A DNA stretch of 7,793 bases from Candidatus Woesearchaeota archaeon (GCA_017608295.1 JAFCGF010000090.1:1-7793), one strand, 5' to 3'; shown: positions 1-4,114, numbered from the stretch's first letter. Translations and numbers: made by a program. The notes: generated by a model not told the origin, from the sequence alone.

Positions 1-270
1 TATGCCACTCCCGATCCGCTTTTCCCGATCCAGAGTGTCAGGGAGAGGTTCTTCAGAGGCATTTGTGGAACCCTTGAAGAGTTTAAGGTGGCGCTTCAGG
101 AGTTTTATGATATGAAAGAGGCAGTTTACCAGACCATTCTGGAGTTTGAATATATCCAGGATAAAACCCGTAAAGAGCTACTTCGCTATATCGACGGGTT
201 TTATGAGGTTATTGAATCTGATAACCTTATCCGATCTGAGATGTTGAGTACATGTAAGGAAGTGAATTAG
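1..270 (+). CDS. C-terminal part of an unrecognised protein, cut by the window start
   Basis: The frame is open from the first base to the TAG at 268-270, giving 89 residues (starting Tyr-Ala-Thr-Pro-Asp) with no stop. A GTG at 88 could act as a start, but codons upstream of it read as equally good protein (for example PDPLFPIQSVRERFF), so this is more likely the tail of a longer gene. The segment is rich in charged and aromatic residues (EEFKVALQEFYDMKEAVY and similar) and looks mostly helical and soluble. There is no signal peptide, membrane segment or motif that I recognise, and I assign no function. The stop codon lies at the edge of a 7-bp repeat array: the first repeat unit begins at 269, inside the stop codon, so the array abuts or has replaced sequence at the gene's 3' end. 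Confidence 0.7.
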   Translation, partial: YATPDPLFPIQSVRERFFRGICGTLEEFKVALQEFYDMKEAVYQTILEFEYIQDKTRKELLRYIDGFYEVIESDNLIRSEMLSTCKEVN

Positions 271-377
271 TGAAGAGTGAACTGTGAGCAGTGAACAGTG
301 AATAGTGAAAAATAGGGATTAGGAATAAGGGATTAGATACGAGATACGAGATACGAGGTTCGGGGTTTGTGGTTTGG
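269..377. repeat. Compound array of 7-bp tandem repeats with changing unit
   Basis: Reading in steps of seven from 269: AGTGAAG, AGTGAAC, TGTGAGC, AGTGAAC, AGTGAAT, AGTGAAA. After four bases (311-314) come GGGATTA, GGAATAA, GGGATTA, then GATACGA three times (336-356), then GGTTCGG, GGTTTGT, GGTTTGG (357-377). The last nine units from 315 stay in one 7-bp register while the unit sequence changes. The array starts within the stop codon of the preceding gene. Short heptanucleotide repeats are known in cyanobacterial genomes; I infer an analogous class here. The function is unknown. Confidence 0.85.
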
Positions 378-394
378 GGAGAAAGTACTGGGTC

Positions 395-459
395 CCCTGA
401 TGTTCGCTTTGCTCAGTCAGGGTCTTCGACCATGACGCTTCCAAAGGTCGGTCATGGTC
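395..459. repeat. Two adjacent inverted repeats
   Basis: CCCTGA (395-400) pairs with TCAGGG (417-422). Immediately after, GACCATGAC (428-436) pairs perfectly with GTCATGGTC (451-459) across a 14-nt loop. There is no T-run, so neither looks like a standard terminator. They sit in the gene-free interval after the heptamer array and are probably parts of a dispersed intergenic repeat. Confidence 0.6.
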
Positions 460-501
460 TACGACTCGGTGCTGGGTAAAAGAAGTGAGAGGTGAGTTCC
501 G

Positions 502-540
502 CCTTCGCCAACACCTTCTCCGCCAGCCGGCGGATTCGGA
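502..540. repeat. G+C-rich hairpin repeat, copy A
   Basis: The copy begins CCTTCGCCAACACC and contains TCCGCC (519-524), loop AGCC, GGCGGA (529-534). It shares layout and much sequence with 601-640 (copy B): CCTTCGC, then an A/C-rich stretch, then TCCGC-loop-GCGGAT. The same core, TCCGCC-N5-GGCGGA, recurs at 3386-3402. This suggests one dispersed repeat family. Heptamer-like units (AGTGAGA, GGTGAGT at 484-497) flank it. Confidence 0.6.
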
Positions 541-544
541 GAAC

Positions 545-565
545 AAGATAAAAGATAAAAGTGAT
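545..565. repeat. Short 7-bp tandem repeat
   Basis: AAGATAA (545-551), AAGATAA (552-558) and AAGTGAT (559-565) lie head to tail between hairpin copies A and B. This is a second small heptamer array with a different unit from the one at 269-377. Confidence 0.6.
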
Positions 566-600
566 TGTGACTTTGAGAGGGGGAGATCGGAGACGGTTAA

Positions 601-640
601 CCTTCGCAAACTCCTCCGCTAAAGGGCGGATCTGGTGGAC
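601..640. repeat. G+C-rich hairpin repeat, copy B
   Basis: The copy begins CCTTCGCAAACTCC and contains TCCGC (615-619) pairing with GCGGA (626-630). It is a diverged relative of 502-540. Read on the minus strand both copies give similar peptides (IRRLAEK and IRPLAEE), which explains the protein-like but spurious open frames here. Confidence 0.55.
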
Positions 641-853
641 AAAGGAGTTCAGTTTTGAAATAAGCCCCATCGGACTGGTCCAACTGCGCTGTTATTTGTT
701 GGGAAATCCCTCTATGGACCACAATTCACCAGCCTGTCAAACCGAAAACCGGGACTGAATACAATATTGAGTAATTGCACGAAAATTCCTCCCAGTCTAA
801 TCAATAAAAACCGAAAGACCCTGTCAGGTTTTGTTACGAAGTGATGTTCGACA

Positions 854-1030
854 TTGCGGTTATTACAGTCAGGCTTTTGTATTGATAATCTTGAAGATTT
901 AAAAGAGAAATTTACAAATATTAGAGGGCTGTCAATAAAGTTTGGACAAGTATCATGGAGATTACATAAGTTACAAATATTTTTCTTTACAATTGCAGTA
1001 ATCATATATGGAGTATCAGTTATATTTTAA
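854..1030 (+). CDS. Possible 58-aa peptide with C-terminal membrane helix, or the tail of a broken gene
   Basis: From a TTG at 854 to the TAA at 1028-1030 the frame encodes 58 residues; the frame is closed just upstream by a TGA at 845-847. The N-terminal half is charged (DNLEDLKEKF). The C-terminal end, FFFTIAVIIYGVSVIF, is a convincing single membrane helix running to the stop. Base composition matches the A+T-rich genes downstream, and the stop is 21 bp before the HNH-like gene, so the two could be co-transcribed. TTG is a weak start and no ribosome binding site is visible. The segment may therefore be the 3' remnant of a larger membrane protein whose 5' part was lost or frameshifted. I do not recognise a family. 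A role as immunity or membrane partner of the neighbour would be speculation. Confidence 0.35.
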   Translation: MRLLQSGFCIDNLEDLKEKFTNIRGLSIKFGQVSWRLHKLQIFFFTIAVIIYGVSVIF

Positions 1031-1051
1031 GAACAGAAAGGAATAAAGAGT

Positions 1052-1288
1052 ATGAAAAAAGGTAAAGCAACAAAATCTCAGGTGAAAAAAGAAAGATCGC
1101 CTAAAAAAGTTGAGAAAGTCATTAAAACTAAAGGGCATCCAAGTGGAAAGTTACCAAAAGGTAAAGAATTACATCATGTAAAGCCCGTTGCGGAAGGTGG
1201 AAAAACCACTCCTAAAAATACTAGGGTTGTCTCGAAAGCAAAGCATAAAAAAATACACTCCAATAGAAGAAAACGAGGTAAAATTTAG
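1052..1288 (+). CDS. Small basic protein with minimal HNH-nuclease-like motif (78 aa)
   Basis: The first ~38 residues are very lysine-rich and probably unstructured. The rest fits the beta-beta-alpha metal layout of HNH nucleases: an HH pair at residues 41-42 in LHHVKPVAEGG, the Asn at 56 in the loop, then H65 and H69 in an HxxxH arrangement (KHKKIH). Known HNH proteins of this type use the first His as general base and the others plus Asn for metal binding and fold; the match is by motif only. At 78 aa this is barely more than the nuclease fold, with no target-recognition domain. Such modules also occur as C-terminal ends of polymorphic toxins. The ATG at 1052 follows AAAGGA (1037-1042) at 9 nt, supporting this start. 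It could be a free nuclease, a detached toxin tip, or a nucleic-acid-binding relative. Confidence 0.72.
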   Translation: MKKGKATKSQVKKERSPKKVEKVIKTKGHPSGKLPKGKELHHVKPVAEGGKTTPKNTRVVSKAKHKKIHSNRRKRGKI

Positions 1289-1321
1289 TCGCATTCATGA
1301 ATAGAACACGTAACAAATCAG

Positions 1322-1380
1322 AAAACTTCATAATATCGTTATTTACTGGTCAACCGTTATTAAGAAATTAATGAAGTTTT
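1322..1380. promoter_or_regulatory. 10-bp inverted repeat between the HNH-like gene and the next unit
   Basis: AAAACTTCAT (1322-1331) pairs perfectly with ATGAAGTTTT (1371-1380), and the stem extends with AATC/GATT beyond a 2-nt bulge. The enclosed 39 nt contain two CGTTATT copies. It ends in TTTTGATT, so a weak terminator after the HNH-like gene is possible. An operator or the end of a mobile segment is also possible. Confidence 0.45.
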
Positions 1381-1430
1381 GATTAAATCAAAATAGTTTG
1401 GCAGGCGCCGGCAAATTGATTCTGTTGCAA

Positions 1431-1454
1431 AATTTATGTCAGTAATCATAAATT
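1431..1454. promoter_or_regulatory. 8-bp palindrome upstream of the two-gene unit (operator candidate)
   Basis: AATTTATG (1431-1438) and CATAAATT (1447-1454) form a perfect inverted repeat around an 8-nt spacer, ending 34 bp before the ATG at 1489. Centre-to-centre spacing of the half sites is 16 bp, about one and a half turns. The position suits an autoregulatory operator, as is common for toxin-antitoxin operons; binding is inferred. Confidence 0.4.
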
Positions 1455-1488
1455 CACTAACTTGCTTTATAAACTATCCATCTCCCTT

Positions 1489-1896
1489 ATGGCAAAATTC
1501 AAACTACTCCATAAAGCAGATAAACTTCCTTTCTCGACATATTTCTACACGCCTGCTCGATACTATGGCGTAGAAGACGGTAATGTCTATGTAATATACA
1601 AAGAATCATACACAAAGCCCAGGGGCAAAGAAGGATTTGAATTTGTCCTTGAACAGTTATTAGAATTCTCGTATGATTACAAAAAAGGACAATCGTACGT
1701 ACATAAAGGGGATCAAAAAAGAATTACAGGATTTTTTGAAAAGCTTGATCTTGATAAACCCGATCAAAATACTAAGATCATTAACAAAAGGCGATCAGTT
1801 AAGACCTTTGGCCAAGCTGAATACGTCCTGTTAGAGAAAATGAAAATTCCACCTAAAGGCAAAATGATCCGTACAAAGCCACCTAAAAGTAAATAA
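1489..1896 (+). CDS. Unrecognised basic protein, first gene of an overlapping pair (135 aa)
   Basis: Begins MAKFKLLHKADKLPF at the ATG at 1489. The frame stays open upstream to a TTG at 1462 (nine more residues), but the ATG is the more ordinary start. There is no clear Shine-Dalgarno sequence. The N-terminal half has alternating hydrophobic and aromatic residues (YFYTPARYYG, NVYVIYKES) suggesting beta strands, then a helical segment (FVLEQLLEF), and a strongly basic, proline-containing tail (IPPKGKMIRTKPPKSK) that could bind nucleic acid. There is no signal peptide or membrane helix. Its TAA shares a base with the ATG of the next gene (TAATG at 1894-1898), so the two are probably translationally coupled and may work in one complex. 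The arrangement, with a small gene upstream of an RxxxxH protein, resembles a toxin-antitoxin or defence pair, but I recognise no family and assign no function. Confidence 0.75.
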   Translation: MAKFKLLHKADKLPFSTYFYTPARYYGVEDGNVYVIYKESYTKPRGKEGFEFVLEQLLEFSYDYKKGQSYVHKGDQKRITGFFEKLDLDKPDQNTKIINKRRSVKTFGQAEYVLLEKMKIPPKGKMIRTKPPKSK

Positions 1897-2645
1897 TGGA
1901 ACTAAATGAAGAAAATTATTACAAAATTTATTACGATCCTAAGAACGGGCTTGCTACAGCTCATAATTTAATTGTTTTTGGCTTAAGACAAATTCTTCAA
2001 GTAAAACATATGAAGGACATTGAAGAATTAAAAAGCATTCTATTGAAAGATGGAAAGTTAATAGAACCTCCCAAATTTCCAGATATTAATAGATTAGGGA
2101 AATTTATATTTGAAGGTTTGATTGATTCAATAAGAATTAGTATTTGTTTTGAAAATTATATGAAAGCTTTAATGCTCTCAAATGGTTATGTGATTCATGT
2201 ATTATCTCAAAAGAAGGACTATAAAGACCTTTACGAGAATCAAAAAGATGAACCTATTCTAGTTAATGAACTTTTAAAAAGTGATGAGTTTGAACTTGAT
2301 CAAAAAAAGGAATATCATACACACCCTGCAATAACAAAATATACGATTGGATTTAGAACATTGATTAAAGATAAGTATAGAGAAATTCATAAGATCCCTG
2401 ATGAAATAATTAATATAGTTACCAATTTCTATGATAGAAGAAACAATATACACTTGTACTTTAAAGAAACTTTTCAATATGGAGAAAAAACAATTAAGGA
2501 ATTGTGTGACCTTTATAATTTCGCAACGGGATCTATGATTAAGAATAATAATAAATTAGTCGATATTCTTAAGGGACCTGACTCTCAAAAAATTGATCCA
2601 AGAAAAATAAAGCCTCTCACTTACAAAAATCAAACTGCAAAATAA
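1896..2645 (+). CDS. HEPN-like protein with RxxxxH motif, candidate ribonuclease (249 aa)
   Basis: Mostly helical, soluble, A+T-rich coding. Two features recall the HEPN superfamily. Residues 85-101 (FENYMKALMLSNGYVIH) have the FE-x3-K-x5-G-x3-H look of the helix seen in several HEPN groups. Residues 181-186 (RRNNIH) form an R-x4-H motif preceded by NFYD and followed by LYF, the usual position and context of the HEPN active site. In catalytic HEPN proteins the Arg and His cut RNA at the dimer interface; they act in toxin-antitoxin, abortive-infection and CRISPR systems. Here fold and activity are inferred from motif and spacing, without a profile search. The ATG overlaps the stop of the upstream gene by one base, so that protein is the natural candidate partner or antitoxin. 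Alternatives are a non-catalytic HEPN or an unrelated helical protein with a chance RxxxxH. Confidence 0.8.
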   Translation: MELNEENYYKIYYDPKNGLATAHNLIVFGLRQILQVKHMKDIEELKSILLKDGKLIEPPKFPDINRLGKFIFEGLIDSIRISICFENYMKALMLSNGYVIHVLSQKKDYKDLYENQKDEPILVNELLKSDEFELDQKKEYHTHPAITKYTIGFRTLIKDKYREIHKIPDEIINIVTNFYDRRNNIHLYFKETFQYGEKTIKELCDLYNFATGSMIKNNNKLVDILKGPDSQKIDPRKIKPLTYKNQTAK

Positions 2646-2735
2646 AGATCCCGGTCAGCACGATTAGGAGCCAGGATTTTGTTATATTTAAAAAAGAAGT
2701 TTAGACTGCTTCCCGTATACGGAAGTCGATATTAT

Positions 2736-2753
2736 AAGACCTTATTAGGTCTT
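2736..2753 (+). terminator. Terminator-like hairpin after the HEPN-like gene
   Basis: AAGACCT (2736-2742) pairs perfectly with AGGTCTT (2747-2753) around TATT, about 90 bp past the TAA at 2643-2645. The 3' side ends CTTTAA, only a short T-run, so termination may be weak. A second palindromic element, CTTCC-GTATAC-GGAAG with one bulged C (2709-2725), lies just upstream. Confidence 0.4.
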
Positions 2754-2778
2754 TAACCATTGTATGACAATTAAATGA

Positions 2779-2852
2779 CACGAGCGCAAGCGAGTGAATA
2801 ACACCGCACGAAGTAAGGTGAATTACAGTCCCGCTTAGGCGGGACGAATTAC
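2779..2852. repeat. Array A: short hairpins separated by GAATTAC-type heptamers
   Basis: In order: hairpin 2779-2796 (outer stem CAC/GTG, inner GC/GC, loop GCAA), linker GAATAAC (2796-2802), hairpin 2802-2820 (CACC/GGTG, inner AC/GT, loop GAA), linker GAATTAC (2820-2826), hairpin 2828-2845 (GTCCCGC/GCGGGAC, loop TTAG), linker GAATTAC (2846-2852). Each hairpin meets the next linker directly or shares its end base. The same organisation returns at 3240-3485. No function is known to me. Confidence 0.7.
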
Positions 2853-3026
2853 TTTTAATCAACCCACCACACTTCCCAACACTTCCCAAGCCCCTCCAAC
2901 CCTTAAATTACCCACCAAACGCTACAATTGGCACCCATGTTACATACCTGTCAATCATTGGGATCTCTCTATTAGATTTCGACCCTCCTGCTACCGTACA
3001 TTTACACTATAACTAAAACTTCAAAT

Positions 3027-3032
3027 GGAGGG
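3027..3032 (+). promoter_or_regulatory. Strong ribosome binding site of the 36-aa membrane peptide
   Basis: GGAGGG is followed by a 7-nt spacer (CATTACA) and then ATG at 3040. It is the best Shine-Dalgarno match in the window, where most genes have weak or no such site, and it is the main reason for calling the short frame a gene. Confidence 0.65.
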
Positions 3033-3039
3033 CATTACA

Positions 3040-3150
3040 ATGAGATTTCTATTACCAGATGAAGACAGATTCCCATGGCGGTTGGCTTTACTATTTATCT
3101 TAATAATTTTTCTAATTACACTGATTCTGCCATATGCTTTGTTTTTTTAG
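3040..3150 (+). CDS. 36-aa single-helix membrane peptide
   Basis: A short polar start (MRFLLPDEDRFPWR) is followed by a continuous hydrophobic run, LALLFILIIFLITLILPYA, and FF before the TAG at 3148-3150. The topology is one inner-membrane helix with a short charged N-terminus, no cleavable signal. The GGAGGG at 3027-3032 with 7-nt spacing is near-ideal, and the composition is typical of real small membrane proteins rather than chance. It stands alone, between hairpin arrays A and B. Known proteins of this size and shape include small regulatory membrane proteins and type I toxins; nothing here decides between these. I see no obvious antisense RNA promoter, although absence cannot be shown by eye. 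I do not recognise a family. Confidence 0.6.
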   Translation: MRFLLPDEDRFPWRLALLFILIIFLITLILPYALFF

Positions 3151-3239
3151 ACTTCGGATGGGCAGTTCACAATGTTGAAGAACAGCTGAACACCACAAAT
3201 CCACCTCTCACCTGACAAACTGACTTTACTAATCTTGTC

Positions 3240-3485
3240 ATTTCGTCCGGGCGAAATAACATTTAGGTTTAAACCATATTACTATTGAATTACCACTGAA
3301 TTACAATGAATAACGCAAATCCGTCTATTTTTCATCATTTGGTAGATCTGAAGAGCTTATGAAGCGGATTTGTTAATTACACCGATCCGCCCTACTGGCG
3401 GAGAGGTAAATTACAGCGATCCCGCGTCACCCTGAGCTCGTCGAAGGGTTAGCGGGAGAGAGAATTACAGATCATTCAAATGATC
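3240..3485. repeat. Array B: hairpins separated by GAATTAC-type heptamers
   Basis: The first hairpin is ATTTCG (3240-3245)/CGAAAT (3252-3257). Heptamers then follow at 3276 (ATATTAC), 3287 (GAATTAC), 3298 (GAATTAC) and 3308 (GAATAAC), spaced 11, 11 and 10 bp. Next come a long stem (CAAATCCG 3316-3323 / CGGATTTG 3365-3372, inner TTCAT/ATGAA), linker TAATTAC (3374-3380), hairpin 3381-3407 (TCCGCC/GGCGGA core), linker AAATTAC (3408-3414), hairpin 3415-3461, linker GAATTAC (3462-3468), and palindrome GATCATT/AATGATC (3470-3485). Most of the gene-free interval 3151-3479 is this array; 3151-3239 shows nothing definable. Confidence 0.7.
3420..3457. repeat. Nested palindrome: CCCTGAGCTCGTCGAAGGG-type repeat inside a TCCCGC/GCGGGA stem
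   Basis: TCCCGC (3420-3425) pairs with GCGGGA (3452-3457). Between them lies ACCCT (3429-3433)/AGGGT (3445-3449) around a GAGCTCGTCGA centre. The inner motif resembles a palindrome of the CCCTTCGACnAGCTCAGGG type that I recall from intergenic DNA of many unrelated bacteria. The outer stem matches the simple hairpin at 2829-2844, whose loop is only TTAG. Confidence 0.65.
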
Positions 3486-3686
3486 ATTTTCCACCCCCTC
3501 CAAACCCAAAATCATCTGCCATACCATTCAATTAGCACTAATGATACTAAAGGAAGAGTAATCAGATCGACTCAGATCGCGACAGGATCTTCCTATGTTC
3601 TTGAAAAAGATGGACTCCCCAAAGGAATATACCTGTTGTTAATTGGTGGTATAGAAAATCTCCCCAGACTAATTATCCTGAATTGA
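3480..3686 (+). pseudogene. Decayed C-terminal sorting tail of a T9SS-secreted protein
   Basis: The frame to the TGA at 3684-3686 encodes NDTKGRVIRSTQIATG, a short linker, then GLPKGIYLLLIGG and LPRLIIL at the end. This follows the type A T9SS sorting domain: a 'sxyDxxGrvv' strand, a 'lpxGiYll.i' strand, and a terminal hydrophobic strand ending in a short tail. Such domains sit at the end of secreted Bacteroidota proteins and are cut off during export through the outer membrane. Here there is no cargo domain and no signal peptide. The first part of the sorting domain (FHPLQTQNHLPY, compare FPNPxxxxxxIxY) is degenerate, and the apparent ATG at 3480 lies inside the palindrome at 3470-3485. It is therefore best read as the 3' relic of a lost secreted-protein gene, with hairpin array B now occupying the breakpoint. 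Confidence 0.6.
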
Positions 3687-3736
3687 TGAATATAGCTGGA
3701 TTACAGAAAAGGAAAAGCAAATAAATCTGAAAAAAC

Positions 3737-3765
3737 TTGACATTCAGTATTTTAGATTGTAATTT
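3737..3765 (+). promoter_or_regulatory. Promoter candidate for the peptide/radical SAM operon
   Basis: TTGACA (3737-3742), a 17-bp gap, and TAATTT (3760-3765) give a sigma70-like layout with start near 3772, leaving a leader of about 35 nt before ATG 3807. The overlapping TATTTTAG (3748-3755 region) is one base from the Bacteroidota -7 element TAnnTTTG, so either reading is possible. It is the only good promoter match upstream of this gene set. Confidence 0.4.
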
Positions 3766-3806
3766 TATATGCATTCCATAAACCAATTTACTCATTTAAA
3801 CTTAAG

Positions 3807-4001
3807 ATGATGGTCAAACAGGTACCAGAAGATGTACAACAGCAAGTTGATATCATAAAAGCCGCTCTTGCTGCCTTAGGAAAAATTAATGCAGGGAGTG
3901 GAGATAGATGGGGAGTTAAAATTGTTAAATCATGCAATCCAACCCAGGTTGTTGATGTTGAGCCTCCGGTAGATGGAGTAGATCCAAGCGAAAGAGATTA
4001 A
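3807..4001 (+). CDS. 64-aa possible precursor peptide for the radical SAM enzyme
   Basis: The start is ATG 3807 or the adjacent ATG 3810. Residues 7-28 (PEDVQQQVDIIKAALAALGKIN) form an amphipathic helix, like many RiPP leader peptides. Next comes a Gly-rich break (AGSGDRWG), a short strand (VKIVK), a single Cys at 43 in SCNPTQ, and an acidic proline-rich tail (DVEPPVDGVDPSERD). There is no signal peptide or membrane helix. The next gene is a B12/radical SAM enzyme with a PqqD-like end, 140 bp away behind an inverted repeat; precursor first, attenuating hairpin, then maturase is the normal order in such operons. If it is a precursor, candidate modified residues are W35, C43 and the Asn/Pro/Thr around them. 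I do not recognise a precursor family. Alternatives are a small regulator or subunit of the enzyme. Whether a -1/+1 shifted frame continues it (see 3982-4113) is open. Confidence 0.65.
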   Translation: MMVKQVPEDVQQQVDIIKAALAALGKINAGSGDRWGVKIVKSCNPTQVVDVEPPVDGVDPSERD

Positions 4002-4113
4002 GTGGAAAACAGCTGCATCTGAAATCAGTGATTACTTTTTCTATCTATTGAGAAAATGTATTCCGGATAGGAATATAACTAATTTATATAGCTTACCAGA
4101 GGAAGCTATATAA
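3982..4113 (+). other. Protein-like open frame without a normal start, overlapping the peptide gene's end
   Basis: In the +1 frame relative to the 64-aa peptide, 3982-4113 reads 43 codons such as EIKWKTAASEISDYFFYLLRK and ends PEEAI at TAA 4111-4113. It looks more like protein than chance, but there is no ATG, GTG or TTG at a useful position; only ATT at 3997 lies near the peptide's stop. It could be the remainder of a longer ancestral gene after a 1-nt indel, a product made by frameshifting, a small gene with a rare ATT start, or noise. The end of the frame coincides with the inverted repeat at 4083-4114. Confidence 0.25.
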
Positions 4114-4114
4114 A
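4083..4114 (+). promoter_or_regulatory. 12-bp inverted repeat between peptide and radical SAM genes (attenuator or operator)
   Basis: TTTATATAGCTT (4083-4094) pairs perfectly with AAGCTATATAAA (4103-4114) around ACCAGAGG, ending 27 bp before ATG 4142. As RNA it would form a stable stem with an 8-nt loop. It could slow ribosomes or polymerase, protect the upstream peptide mRNA, or bind a regulator as DNA. No T-run follows, so full termination is unlikely. Confidence 0.5.

Larger units (their letters stand above)
378..853. other. Gene-free interval made of repeats and unassigned sequence
   Basis: No open frame here has a credible start, ribosome binding site and protein-like composition. The first part (378-640) is made of the inverted repeats listed separately. 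From about 641 to 853 I see only unassigned sequence, apart from a weak hairpin: AAAACC (807-812) pairs with GGTTTT (827-832), ending in a short T-run. It could be a decayed terminator. Open frames on both strands run across the repeat arms and are taken as by-products. Confidence 0.5.
2646..3039. other. Intergenic interval between the HEPN-like gene and the small membrane gene
   Basis: No credible gene. It holds the terminator-like hairpin at 2736-2753 and hairpin array A (both listed), then a C-rich stretch with two tandem 10-mers (ACTTCCCAAC at 2871-2880, ACTTCCCAAG at 2881-2890). From about 2900 to 3020 I see nothing definable. Confidence 0.55.

Noticed and set aside
88..90. GTG at 88 as true start of the first gene
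   Set aside because: The frame is open to the window edge with convincing protein sequence upstream of the GTG, so a longer gene is more likely.
269..377. CRISPR array
   Set aside because: Units are 7 bp and directly adjacent, with no 20-40 bp repeats and no unique spacers.
452..670. 72-residue open frame on the minus strand (and 319-609 minus, 561-758 plus)
   Set aside because: They run through the hairpin repeats and inverted repeat arms, have no ribosome binding site, and their protein-like look comes from the repeat sequence.
712..1005. 97-residue open frame on the minus strand
   Set aside because: It lies opposite the plus-strand frame with the membrane helix, has no start signal and a cysteine-rich, patchy composition.
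1400..1415. Palindrome GGCGCC in a G+C-rich patch as a mobile-element end
   Set aside because: There is no matching partner end or target-site duplication in the window. It is too short to support a call.
1462..1488. TTG at 1462 as start of the 135-aa gene
   Set aside because: It would add nine residues, but there is no ribosome binding site for it and an ATG follows at 1489. It is possible but less likely.
2701..2889. 62-residue minus-strand open frame over hairpin array A
   Set aside because: It is composed of repeat arms and linkers and has no independent support.
2779..3485. Integron cassette array with attC sites between small genes
   Set aside because: The hairpins do not show paired RYYYAAC/GTTRRRY core sites at their ends, and the linker GAATTAC is not an integrase core. 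No integrase is in the window.
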